64,000 nucleotides of DNA from Stutzerimonas stutzeri (GTDB lineage: Bacteria > Pseudomonadota > Gammaproteobacteria > Pseudomonadales > Pseudomonadaceae): NCBI RefSeq assembly GCF_019090095.1, contig NZ_JAGQFP010000001.1, forward strand, positions 1,426,001 through 1,490,000. Direction: 5' to 3'. The first letter of the stretch is position 1. Every line of letters starts with the position of its first letter. The position numbers and the translations under genes are program-made. A model generated the notes under the pieces. That model did no database searches. It saw only the letters and a program-made list of their open reading frames with translations, and was not told where the DNA came from. Positions 38,552-46,545 of the stretch are shown one piece after another.

Positions 38552-39316
38552 TTAGAGCGTCGGTGCGTTGACCATGACGCGGCCACTCATGCCCGCTATC
38601 AGTTCGGGGAAGCGTCCATCAATGGCCGCGGCGACCTTCACCGACTGGCTGACCGGGTCGATACGCGCCCCAATGCGTTCGAAGCGTGCGGGGTAACGCT
38701 TGCCGGTTTCATCGATTTCCACTTCGAAGGTCTGGCCATTACGCAGCCAGACGAGCCAGGCCGAGGGCACCAGGAATTCGAGTTCCAGCACGCTGTCGTC
38801 GAGGATATCCAGCAAGGGCTGGCCGGGCTGGACGAATTGCTGCTCACGGACTTTCTGCTCGGCGATGCGCCCGGCGAAGGGCGCGGCGATGGTGCACTTG
38901 CCGAGCACCGCCTGCTGCGCACCGACTTCGGCGACGGCCTTCTGGCGCCCGGCATGGCCGAGGTCCACTTCCAGCTGGCCGATCGAGTTGAGTTCGGCCA
39001 GGCGCTTGTTCGCCTTGTCGGTGGCCTCGGCGGCGTTCAGCTCCGCGCGGGCCTTTTGCAGCATGGCCTGCTGCACGCTGCAATCGAAGCTGACCAATGC
39101 CTGGCCGGCTTTGAACGCGCCGCCCTCCGGCACCGTCAGTTTGTTGACCTTGGCGCCGATTTCCGCGGCCAGGGTAGTGAACTGGCGGGGTAGCAGCTGG
39201 GCACGGATCTCCTGGCGATCGAAGCCGGCACGCGAAGGTGCGTCCGCCGCCTCTTGTGCCTGCGCAGACGCGGCGCCTATCGCGACAAGCATGGCGATGA
39301 GGGTCGAGGTTTTCAT
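38552..39316 (-). CDS. Exported periplasmic adaptor (RND/HlyD type)
   Basis: 254 residues from ATG 39316, which overlaps the TolC-like stop by ATGA; a longer open frame to 39811 is a shadow. The signal peptide MKTSTLIAMLVAIGAASAQA is followed by IRAQLLPRQFTTLAAEIGAKVNKLTVPEGGAFKAGQALVSFD (lipoyl-like half) and a coiled coil (LQKARAELNAAEATDKANKRLAELNSIGQLEVDLGHA). The second half is KCTIAAPFAGRIAEQKVREQQFVQPGQPLLDI. It has no membrane anchor beyond the signal and is short for a stand-alone RND adaptor. It sits between the outer-membrane protein and adhesin genes, so probably serves the same exporter. Confidence 0.88.
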   Translation of the reverse strand: MKTSTLIAMLVAIGAASAQAQEAADAPSRAGFDRQEIRAQLLPRQFTTLAAEIGAKVNKLTVPEGGAFKAGQALVSFDCSVQQAMLQKARAELNAAEATDKANKRLAELNSIGQLEVDLGHAGRQKAVAEVGAQQAVLGKCTIAAPFAGRIAEQKVREQQFVQPGQPLLDILDDSVLELEFLVPSAWLVWLRNGQTFEVEIDETGKRYPARFERIGARIDPVSQSVKVAAAIDGRFPELIAGMSGRVMVNAPTL

Positions 39317-40833
39317 TGCGAGCCGTCCTTGGCTGCGCGTGCGGCCAGTTGATCCCAGCCACCATGGCTGGCGGTCAGCGAGTTGGTCAGGGCACCGAGC
39401 GACTGGTCGCTGACGCTGCCGATTTCCGGCTCCACGCCCAGGGTTGCCTGCAACCGCGCCTCGGCGGTCTGCGCTTGCGCCAGCGCCTGATATCGGCGCA
39501 GCAAACTCAGAATGGCGGTCGTCTGGTTGGCGACGCGGTCGAGCTTGCTCTGTACCTGGATCGCCTCGCGATTGTCCATGTGCTCGCTGATGCGGTGGTC
39601 GATCTGCCAGATGGCATCGGCGCGCTCGAACTGGTGCTGGGCGTTGAGCAGCTGCTGGCGAGCCAGGTGGACCTGCGCGAGCACGGCCATCTGCGCCGAG
39701 ACGCGCCGCTGGTCGGCGAGCATGACGCCGGCTTCGGCCAGCTTCATTTGCGTCGGGCCGGTGAGCAGGTTGAACAGGTTGAACGAGAGCTGCACGCCGG
39801 CCTCGTTCCACTGGCGGTTCACCAGGTAGCTGTCGGTGTCGTAGTTCACGCCATAGCTGAAGTTCAGGCTCGGAAACAGGCGTACCAGAGTCTTGCGCGT
39901 CTCTTCACGGGCGATGCGGGCGTTGTAGTGCTGCTCACGCACGTCCGCATTGGCAGTCATGGCGACTTCTTCCATGGTCGCGACCGGCACTTCGAGCGCT
40001 ACGCGATCGAGGGCGAACTCGGGCTCGACCAGGGTAATCGGTTGGCCGATCGGCGCGTTGATCAGCGCCGCCAGCTCGGTCTGCGCGGTGGACAGCTCCT
40101 GCTCGATGGCTTCGAGCAGGCGCAGGTTTTCCAGCACCTGACGCTGGTAGCGCAGCGAGTCGAGCGGGTTGCGCAGGCGCTCAGCCTCGGCCTGGCGCGC
40201 ATCGGCGAGCGCTTCCTCGGCCATCAGGGTCGCGGCATGCACGTCGGCCTGCAGTTTCTGCGCGCTGACAGCACGCCAGAAGGCGGTGCGTACGTCCTGC
40301 ATGAGCAGGTGCATGGCCTTGCGGCGTTTCTCGCTGGCGATCAGCACCCGGTCGGCCTGTTGGCGCGCGCCGTAGTAGCCCATGCCGAGGTCCAGCATGT
40401 TCCAGCTCAGGCCCAGCGAGCTGACGGTGTGGTCACGCTCCTGAGAGATGAAGCGCGATTCGGAGAGCGAGCCATCCTCGGCGTTGCGGCTCTGGCTGAT
40501 CTTGTCGTTGTTGCGCGAGGTGTAGCCGGCTTGTGCAAGCAGCTTGGGCAGCATGTCGTAGCGGGCCACGTCGAGCTGCTGGAAGGCCAGCGCCTGCTCC
40601 ATCATCCGCGCACGACGATCGAGGTTGTACTTGAGCGCGCGAGCCAGCGCCTGATCGAGCGACAGCGCGCCGACAATCGGCTCGACATCCGCCTGGGCGG
40701 TGCTGAGGTCAGCGCGCCCCTGCTCGGCCAGCGCCTGTTCGGTGAAAGGACGCGGCTCGATGCTCGAGCAAGCCGTCAGGCTCAGCGCGGTCACGAGGGC
40801 AAGGGTCAGCTTAGTCGGGGTCAGGTGCTTCAT
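39313..40833 (-). CDS. TolC-family outer-membrane efflux lipoprotein
   Basis: 506 residues from ATG 40833. The lipoprotein signal ends LSLTACSS with Cys22. Two OEP repeats are visible: ALSLDQALARALKYNLDRRARMMEQALAFQQLDVARYDMLPKLLAQAGYTSRNND and, later, DVREQHYNARIAREETRKTLVRLFPSLNFSYGVNYDTDSYLVNRQWNEAGVQLSFNLFNL, each followed by long amphipathic helices. The tail lengthens past the usual end (LTASHGGWDQLAARAAKDGSQ). First gene of the five-gene export operon; its promoter should lie in 40834-41398. Confidence 0.92.
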   Translation of the reverse strand: MKHLTPTKLTLALVTALSLTACSSIEPRPFTEQALAEQGRADLSTAQADVEPIVGALSLDQALARALKYNLDRRARMMEQALAFQQLDVARYDMLPKLLAQAGYTSRNNDKISQSRNAEDGSLSESRFISQERDHTVSSLGLSWNMLDLGMGYYGARQQADRVLIASEKRRKAMHLLMQDVRTAFWRAVSAQKLQADVHAATLMAEEALADARQAEAERLRNPLDSLRYQRQVLENLRLLEAIEQELSTAQTELAALINAPIGQPITLVEPEFALDRVALEVPVATMEEVAMTANADVREQHYNARIAREETRKTLVRLFPSLNFSYGVNYDTDSYLVNRQWNEAGVQLSFNLFNLLTGPTQMKLAEAGVMLADQRRVSAQMAVLAQVHLARQQLLNAQHQFERADAIWQIDHRISEHMDNREAIQVQSKLDRVANQTTAILSLLRRYQALAQAQTAEARLQATLGVEPEIGSVSDQSLGALTNSLTASHGGWDQLAARAAKDGSQ

Positions 40834-41398
40834 TGATTCGTCTGCGATCGGGTCTAGGTCACGCCTGGCCTGCGGCCGGCATCCGGTGGAGCGAATAACG
40901 TTTCGCACGGGCGCAGTGATCCCTCACAGCACATAGAAGTGCTCCGATCGCATCGATATCCAAAAGAGGCGAGTCGTCAGTAAACCGACCGTACCTGGCC
41001 GGGTTGACCTGCTGCTGCAACCGCAGGACGCGGAATGCAGTGATGGTTTCTTGTCGTTATCGGTAGATGGAGCAAATGTTGAGCCCAACTAGCGCGGAGA
41101 ATTTATAAACCCGACGAGCTGCGCTGTATACGGGGCCGCTATTAGACATAAGCACCCTACCCCCACCACGGAGCGCAGAGCCAAGGGACAGCGTTAGCGC
41201 CGCGCTCGGACCTGGCTGGCGGTGTAAACCCTTCAGCTTCTGGAGGTGGGATCGTTGAATTGCATAGTCTGCTTTCGGCCAAGAGCAGCCCTTCGTTGAC
41301 GTGGCTTGTCGACTCCTTTCGTCTCAGCTCCTCAGCTAAGACTGATCAAGCAGCGCGTGACTTTCTTAGCCTGCCTCATGCTCACAATCAGAGAATAC
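40834..41398. other. Intergenic region upstream of the adhesin operon
   Basis: 565 bp without a supported gene. It must hold the promoter of the minus-strand operon, but I see no clear consensus. The right end abuts a gene fragment, suggesting an insertion or deletion boundary near here. Confidence 0.5.
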
Positions 41399-41800
41399 TC
41401 ACCCCACAGTGCGCACAGGCAAGCTACGCACCTGTTTGCCGGTTGCAGCAAAGATGACATTGCATAGCGCCGGTGCCACTGGCGGCACTGGGGGTACGCC
41501 TACACCACTAGGTGGTAGGTTGTGGTCGTCGTTAACTAGATGGGTACGGCTCGTTCGCGGAGATGCGTTATGGGGCAGCACTTCGTAGTCGTGGAAGTTG
41601 CTTTGGGTTACACGCCCATTCCCAAAAGGGATCTCGCCACTCAGCGCCATGCTCAGCCCCATGATGGCGCCACCTTCGAGCTGCGCACGAATACGTTCCG
41701 GGTTGACTTGTGGGCCGCAGTCAATCGCCATATCGACGCTCATCACTCGCACCTTGTTGGCGTTCTTCGACTGCTCTAATCGCACTGATCCGTCCGTCAC
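41399..41800 (-). pseudogene. C-terminal fragment of a xanthine dehydrogenase-type molybdenum hydroxylase
   Basis: 133 residues on the minus strand match the end of the large subunit of isoquinoline-1-oxidoreductase/aldehyde oxidase-type enzymes: VRVMSVDMAIDCGPQVNPERIRAQLEGGAIMGLSMALSGEIPF, QSNFHDYEVLP, GVGVPPVPPVAPALCNVIFAATGKQVRSLPV. The normal protein is over 700 residues; the rest is absent. The Glu of the usual GE(P)G motif is replaced (PPSGVGVPPV). Non-functional remnant at the left edge of the 41.9-44.7 kb islet. Confidence 0.8.
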
Positions 41801-41878
41801 CGTACTAGGGGCGGCAAGCCATCTTGGGCATTGAATTGACCTCTTCGCAATATTCCTATGCGAACACCATATATTCTA

Positions 41879-41908
41879 TTGAAATTATCATATTCTAGGC
41901 ACTATGCT
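41879..41908 (+). promoter_or_regulatory. Sigma-70-like promoter of the five-gene islet operon
   Basis: TTGAAA (41879-41884), 18-bp spacer, TATGCT (41903-41908) in a local AT-rich patch. Confidence 0.5.
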
Positions 41909-41910
41909 GT

Positions 41911-41932
41911 GAGCACGCCCACTGGAGTGCTC
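41911..41932 (+). promoter_or_regulatory. Dyad overlapping the ribosome binding site
   Basis: GAGCAC (41911-41916) and GTGCTC (41927-41932) are perfect inverted arms. The GGAG ribosome site (41924-41927) of the HTH gene lies inside. It could be an autoregulatory operator or an RNA hairpin masking the start. Confidence 0.45.
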
Positions 41933-41935
41933 GCC

Positions 41936-42604
41936 ATGCGCAGCAAAGAAAAAATCGACGACGAAATTTCAATTCGACTTGAAGACCAGCTTTGCCACTA
42001 TGCAACACCCAATCTCAGGATTCTCCGCTCAGACCTAGAGAAAGAGGTCGCAGCGGCTTACCGCGGCCATCTGGAAGCTGAAGCAGAGAAGTACAGGTGC
42101 GATGTAAATGAACTCGATCGGGTCCTGGATGGATCCACACGCTTCTTGAGCATCGCCGAGCGCTGCTTTGACTACGCAGTTAATGGGCAGCTGAAGTCAG
42201 GCGGCATCGAATTGGAAGATCATGACTGGTTGGATTTTGCATCCTTCATCAATCAGGCTCGTTGGGATGCCGAGTTTCACTCCGTGAACTCTCTGCCTCT
42301 CAGGTTGGAACAGGTGTTCAAGCTTGCATCGGTAAGAGCAAGACTGGACTGCGACATTCATGAGGATGTTGCCTACAACGCTCTACCCGAGATCCTGCGA
42401 AATACAGCCGAGGGCTACCTGACCCTCAACGACATCGCCTTCCTGGCCGGGATGACTGAGAAAGCAGTGCGCAATGCCGCACAGCCCAAGGTTGAAGATC
42501 GCCTAGTGACTAGCAAGAAAGGCGCTCGGACTGTCGTCGACTCGCACGAAGCTCTGCGTTGGCTGAATGGCCGCCGGCTGTTCATAGCAACTCAGTTTGT
42601 GTGA
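41936..42604 (+). CDS. HTH-containing putative regulator, first gene of islet
   Basis: 222 residues from ATG 41936, 8 bp after GGAG; a 26-codon extension upstream would cover the promoter. No named family recognised. The N-terminal two-thirds is acidic and helical (IRLEDQLCHYATPNLRILRSDLEKEVAAAYRGHLEAEAEKY). Near 160-215 is GYLTLNDIAFLAGMTEKAVRNAAQPKVEDRLVTSKKGARTVVDSHEALRWLNGRR, a MerR/excisionase-like helix-turn-helix with wing. It is the promoter-proximal gene of five co-directional genes and the dyad at 41911 is a plausible target. Confidence 0.65.
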   Translation: MRSKEKIDDEISIRLEDQLCHYATPNLRILRSDLEKEVAAAYRGHLEAEAEKYRCDVNELDRVLDGSTRFLSIAERCFDYAVNGQLKSGGIELEDHDWLDFASFINQARWDAEFHSVNSLPLRLEQVFKLASVRARLDCDIHEDVAYNALPEILRNTAEGYLTLNDIAFLAGMTEKAVRNAAQPKVEDRLVTSKKGARTVVDSHEALRWLNGRRLFIATQFV

Positions 42605-42613
42605 GGTGACGCC

Positions 42614-42955
42614 ATGATCCTCACTAAACACGCCGAACAACGCTGCCAGGAAAGGCTGATCAGCTCCAAGCAGTTGGATTGGCTGCTCTGCTACGGCGAA
42701 GAAAGCCACAATCGCGGAGTTTGCCTGTTCCATTTTGACAGGGATAGCTATCTGCAGTTGCTCAAAGACGTGGACTCGAGCGATCTGGAGCTCGCCCTGC
42801 ACAGTCGCAACATCTACGCAGTGATCACCGAAGAGGTAGTCATTACGGCGGGTTACCGAGACGCACGTCTTAAGCCAACGAAATCCCATAAACGCACTCG
42901 GCGGGATGTACCCACCCACGCCGCTGAACGTCGCCTGCTAAACCGCAAACGCTAA
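42614..42955 (+). CDS. DUF4258-like small protein
   Basis: 113 residues. The opening ILTKHAEQRCQERLISSKQLDWLLCYGEE follows the HAxxRxxxRxI pattern of DUF4258 and RelE-fold relatives, and VITEEVVITAGYRDARLK fits the last strands. The C-terminal 20 residues are very basic (KPTKSHKRTRRD...RRLLNRKR), suggesting nucleic-acid contact. It lies 9 bp after the HTH gene. Resemblance to toxin-like RelE/BrnT folds makes a toxin-antitoxin or nuclease-accessory role possible but unproven. Confidence 0.6.
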   Translation: MILTKHAEQRCQERLISSKQLDWLLCYGEESHNRGVCLFHFDRDSYLQLLKDVDSSDLELALHSRNIYAVITEEVVITAGYRDARLKPTKSHKRTRRDVPTHAAERRLLNRKR

Positions 42956-42968
42956 TCAAGGAATGAAC

Positions 42969-43754
42969 ATGAGCCTTTTTGAAAAATTCACGCCGCTGCT
43001 GTCCAATAACGCCGTTGCCCTGAGCGGTTCCGAGCTGCCCAAGGACTTGTTGCTGTCCTCAGAAGGAAGCCTGCAGACGTTCTACGCGCCCTTCGACTAT
43101 ATCAACACGCAAGCTCGCATCACCATCTGCGGTATCACGCCTGGCATGCATCAAGCGGTGGTGGCTCTGAAAGAGGCACGTCGCCTGCTCAACGCCGGCA
43201 CCCCCAGCGAGGAAGCCAAGCGCAAGGCGAAGGAAACGGCCAGCTTTGCCGGTGCAATGCGCAAGAACCTGATTAACCTGCTCGACTCGGTCGGTATTGC
43301 TGACCTGCTAGGGATCAACAGCTGCGCCCACCTGTTCGACACACATATCCACCTGGTGCATTACACCTCGGCCTTGCGCTACCCAGTGTTCATCAACGGT
43401 GGGAATTACAACGGCACCCCCAAAATGCTGACCGCCCCATCCCTGCGCCATCAGGTCGATACGTATCTGGCAGAAGAGGTGAAAGCATTGAGCGCGAACT
43501 GCCTTTTTGTCCCCTTGGGCGAGAAGGTAAGCGCAGCATTCGAACACCTGCAGAGCAAAGGATTGGTGAAGGGTGAGCAGGTTCTGTCTGGCTTGCCGCA
43601 CCCCTCCCCGGCCAGCATGGAGCGCATCAACTACTTTCTCGGCAAGAAGGATCGCGCCGACCTCTCCATCAAAACCAATCCTGACAAACTCGATGCAGCT
43701 CGCGCCCAGTTGCTCGCGAAGGTTGCAGGCCTGCGCGACAAGGGCTGGTTGTGA
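42969..43754 (+). CDS. Uracil-DNA-glycosylase-superfamily-like protein
   Basis: 261 residues from ATG 42969, 6 bp after AAGGA; the ATG at 42963 touches the ribosome site. UDG-type landmarks appear in order: ITICGITPG at 51-59 (motif 1, GxxPG), TSALRYPVFINGG near 133-145, VPLGEKVSAAF at 181-191 (the LGxxA strand), and SGLPHPSPAS at 207-216 (motif 3, HPS). The motif-1 Glu/Asp of active family-4/5 enzymes is replaced by Thr in GITPG, so base excision may be altered or lost. Middle gene of the islet operon. Confidence 0.6.
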   Translation: MSLFEKFTPLLSNNAVALSGSELPKDLLLSSEGSLQTFYAPFDYINTQARITICGITPGMHQAVVALKEARRLLNAGTPSEEAKRKAKETASFAGAMRKNLINLLDSVGIADLLGINSCAHLFDTHIHLVHYTSALRYPVFINGGNYNGTPKMLTAPSLRHQVDTYLAEEVKALSANCLFVPLGEKVSAAFEHLQSKGLVKGEQVLSGLPHPSPASMERINYFLGKKDRADLSIKTNPDKLDAARAQLLAKVAGLRDKGWL

Positions 43755-44008
43755 TGCGCCACTTCTTTAATTGGCCGTTGGTGTTGGTGCTGTCGCTCAA
43801 GCGACGCACCTTGCGCATGGCGCTGCGTATAGCCAAAGAACAGACCGAGGATGCAAAGGCGCTTTTCTGTAAGAACTGCAGCCCAAATACAGAAGGCTGC
43901 AAGCAACCTTCGCAGTGCCGTGTTCAACGACTCAAGGATAGAGAAACGTGCTTTGTCGATGAACTGGAAAACCTCCAACAACGCATCGCGACCCTAACCA
44001 GCGCTTAA
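43754..44008 (+). CDS. Small cysteine-containing protein
   Basis: 84 residues; ATG 43754 overlaps the preceding stop (TGATG), so it is translationally coupled. A short hydrophobic start (FFNWPLVLVLSLKRR) is followed by CKNC, GCKQPSQC and a later Cys. This spacing (CxxC, CxxxxxC) could bind a metal. The C-terminal helix is acidic (VDELENLQQRIATL). Family not recognised. Confidence 0.55.
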   Translation: MRHFFNWPLVLVLSLKRRTLRMALRIAKEQTEDAKALFCKNCSPNTEGCKQPSQCRVQRLKDRETCFVDELENLQQRIATLTSA

Positions 44009-44045
44009 GGCGCTGGTGGTACAAAAACACAAGGATCACGCCATC

Positions 44046-44714
44046 ATGCCCCAGCTTTTTTCCGGCCCCTACTTCGACTATGTGATGTCCCAGGAGCCGC
44101 TTCGCGGCGCCGAGTACTTTAAGCATGGATCATCAGCGATGCTGTTCCAGCGTAACGGCAATCTGTATCGCCTCAGTATCGATGGTAAATGCCATGTATT
44201 TCTTGCAGAGCAGTCGGCCAAAGGCAATCCCTCGGTGGTGCATGTGATCAAGGACTTCGGCCCGATAGCTCCGTTTGATGAGGATGAAGAACTCTATTAC
44301 TGGCTGGCCCAGGTCGAATGGTTGGAACCGATTGCCCCCGAGAGTCCTCAGGGCACTCGCCTCGATGAGGTTCTGCTTTCGCTCACCAATGGGGAGTCAA
44401 ATGTGGTGCCCCATGATCGCCCACAGTTCATGACTGATTGCGAAGCCGCTACCTCTGTGTACGAAGAGTTCGCCCCCCTACTGACGACTCTGTTGCTTGC
44501 TGCTAACTGCCTGCCTTCTATAGATGGCGTGGTCGACGCTAACCTCACGAATGTCATGCTCCGCCCATCGACACGTGAGCTGGCATGGACAGATCCCATC
44601 AACGAGCCGCTCTCCCCTTTGACCGATGCACAAGAAGCGGAAATGGAGCGCGTCAAAGAACTGGTTATGGCCAAGACTTCTGTTGCTCGAAATGAAGAGT
44701 GGCTCCCGGCCTAA
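44046..44714 (+). CDS. Protein-kinase-like fold protein, last gene of islet
   Basis: 222 residues from ATG 44046 behind AAGGA. The N-terminal part reads like a small N-lobe (GSSAMLFQRNGNLYRLSIDGKCHVFLAE...VVHVIKDFG). At 164-184 is DANLTNVMLRPSTRELAWTDPI, resembling the catalytic loop DxxxxN and the metal-binding DP of atypical kinases and phosphotransferases. The HxD motif proper is missing (VVDAN). No named family recognised. It follows the Cys-rich gene by 37 bp and likely closes the operon. Confidence 0.55.
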   Translation: MPQLFSGPYFDYVMSQEPLRGAEYFKHGSSAMLFQRNGNLYRLSIDGKCHVFLAEQSAKGNPSVVHVIKDFGPIAPFDEDEELYYWLAQVEWLEPIAPESPQGTRLDEVLLSLTNGESNVVPHDRPQFMTDCEAATSVYEEFAPLLTTLLLAANCLPSIDGVVDANLTNVMLRPSTRELAWTDPINEPLSPLTDAQEAEMERVKELVMAKTSVARNEEWLPA

Positions 44715-44758
44715 GCATCTGCTCTTCTCATGTTTAAGTGATGAGGGTGGGCTGAATG

Positions 44759-45028
44759 TCAGTCCTCATCCATCTCGAACGTACGGTATTCACCGCTGGT
44801 TTCGTCGTAGACCTCTACATCAACGGTACCATCGCCGTTGCTCTCCATCGACTCGACGTTGCCGGAATGGTAATTGCCTGAGTTGTAGTCGTAGTAGTCG
44901 ATCGCTTCGCCTTCGCGGACAAGGTTTCCCGCATCAATCTCGATATCGGCACCACTTTCCTGATCGATGCCATCCCAGGCAAAAGCGAGGGGTGTGAGCA
45001 ACAGCATTCCAAGCGCAAGCATTCGCAT
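44759..45028 (-). CDS. DUF5334-like exported protein
   Basis: 89 residues from ATG 45028. Signal peptide MRMLALGMLLLTPLAFA, then a short acidic domain: WDGIDQESGADIEIDAGNLVREGEAIDYYDYNSGNYHSGNVESM and VDVEVYDETSGEYRTFEMDED. The WDGxD...G..I.IxxGxLVRxGxxIxxYDY pattern is that of DUF5334. Periplasmic, function unknown. Opposite strand to the islet, so it probably belongs to the flanking chromosome. Confidence 0.75.
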   Translation of the reverse strand: MRMLALGMLLLTPLAFAWDGIDQESGADIEIDAGNLVREGEAIDYYDYNSGNYHSGNVESMESNGDGTVDVEVYDETSGEYRTFEMDED

Positions 45029-45212
45029 AATGCACATCAGTGTGGGGACTTCAGGATTAAATATCTATGCTGGTACGGCATCACGTCAATCCAACGTTGA
45101 ACCAATTCGCACCACCACTAATCGTACTTTCACAATACAGAATCGCGCTTGAATTCGTCTGCGCTGGACTGCTTATGGCCAAGGACGCTCACCTTCGGCA
45201 AAAGCGGACAAA

Positions 45213-45710
45213 CTAAAACACCAATTCCATCGGCTGCACCACGAGATCGGATCCATCCCGTAGCGGCTCCAATGGCCCCGCGGGGCGGAATCCACAGGAC
45301 TTATAAAGACGCATGGCACGACTGTTAGAGGCGGCGACATCCAGTCGAACACGACGGGCTCCGGTGCCCCTGGCCCACGTAAGCGCCTCCTCGAGCAAGG
45401 CACGGCCTGCACCAGAGCCTCTTGAGGTAGGGGCTACCCACATTTGAAATATATCGGCTGCTTCGGGATCTGACGCCGACAGCTTGCACCAGACCAGTCC
45501 GCACAGTTCTTGCTGATTCAGGGCGACTAAAATTCGGCTTGTTCCCGAAGCGATCGCATCAGCGATGCGGGACTCCCAGGCATCATCATTCCTCACCGCC
45601 TCCGCCTCGTAGGTGCTTCCAAAGGCATCTGGCGAGTCGCGAAGCGCACGTAGACGTATATTTCGATAGTCGCACCAGTCGCCGGCTGTTATCGAACGTA
45701 CTGAAATCAT
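45213..45710 (-). CDS. GNAT-family N-acetyltransferase
   Basis: 165 residues from ATG 45710; an ATG three codons upstream is possible. Starts ISVRSITAGDWCDYRNIRLRALRDSPDAFGSTYEAE, typical of GNATs with this DSPxAFGST signature. Motif A is FQMWVAPTSRGSGAGRALLEEAL, with RLDVAASNSRAMRLYKSCGF at the end of the fold. Substrate unknown. Confidence 0.88.
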   Translation of the reverse strand: MISVRSITAGDWCDYRNIRLRALRDSPDAFGSTYEAEAVRNDDAWESRIADAIASGTSRILVALNQQELCGLVWCKLSASDPEAADIFQMWVAPTSRGSGAGRALLEEALTWARGTGARRVRLDVAASNSRAMRLYKSCGFRPAGPLEPLRDGSDLVVQPMELVF

Positions 45711-45838
45711 GACGTACATAGTTCAGAGGGCTTGGCGGCCACGTCAGCCCGTATATATAAGCCAAGTAGCAATACGCATCGGTGATGAATCGAAACGCTG
45801 TTACAGCCGGCCGCGGGCGTTTAGTTCAGTGCTTACGC

Positions 45839-46300
45839 TCAGTCAGAATCCATCAAGCGACGCTCCATCACGATCGTCCGTTCCTCGCCGTGGAAGGTCT
45901 CGCGTACAGCCGAGTAGCCGAGCTTCTGATAGAAGCGCTCAGCTGTAACCGAAGACGGAACTGACAAGATCTCGACCCCTTGCCGCTTCGCTGTTTGTTC
46001 GACAGTGTTCATGAGTTGGCGGCCAATACCCTGTCCGTGCAACTGCGGCCGAACAAATACAGTCCTGACAACCTGGCCATCGAGACTAGCGGTTCCAACG
46101 ATCCTGTTGTCTGCTAGCGCGACAAAAACCATGCGCTTAGCGATCAACGCTGCGACAGCGCTCGGCGAAAAACTCTTCTCGACCTGCTCGATGACAGCCT
46201 GAGAATAATCCTTGGCGTTCGTGGCTCTTAACGCGGCGATAATGACTTCGCTTATGGCCTCGGCATCATCTTTGACAGCTGACCTGATCTCGATTGCCAT
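45839..46300 (-). CDS. GNAT-family N-acetyltransferase
   Basis: 153 residues. VRTVFVRPQLHGQGIGRQLMNTVEQTAKRQG is the acetyl-CoA binding motif, followed by SSVTAERFYQKLGY. The N-terminal IEIRSAVKDDAEAISEVIIAALRATNAKDY is that of the YafP/ElaA-like small GNATs. Separate from the GNAT at 45213 by 128 bp; the two are not close paralogues. Confidence 0.88.
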   Translation of the reverse strand: MAIEIRSAVKDDAEAISEVIIAALRATNAKDYSQAVIEQVEKSFSPSAVAALIAKRMVFVALADNRIVGTASLDGQVVRTVFVRPQLHGQGIGRQLMNTVEQTAKRQGVEILSVPSSVTAERFYQKLGYSAVRETFHGEERTIVMERRLMDSD

Positions 46301-46545
46301 TCAGTCCTCAGCGCGGATGTCAGGGAGATTCGAATCTTGGCATCCCGGCGGGCCGCTGTCCGCTTCTGGTCGAAACTGGCTCCCATTAGCGTCAACAAAC
46401 GACCAGATTGTGCAGCCTGAAGACGCCAGTCATCTCTCTGCTCCAACTGCCCTTCTAAAAATGCCGTATCGCTGGTTATCGGCTTGTGGCAACGCCGAAT
46501 TGCCTTCTACAGTGATCACACATCTCTGCGCAGAAGCCTGCTCCT

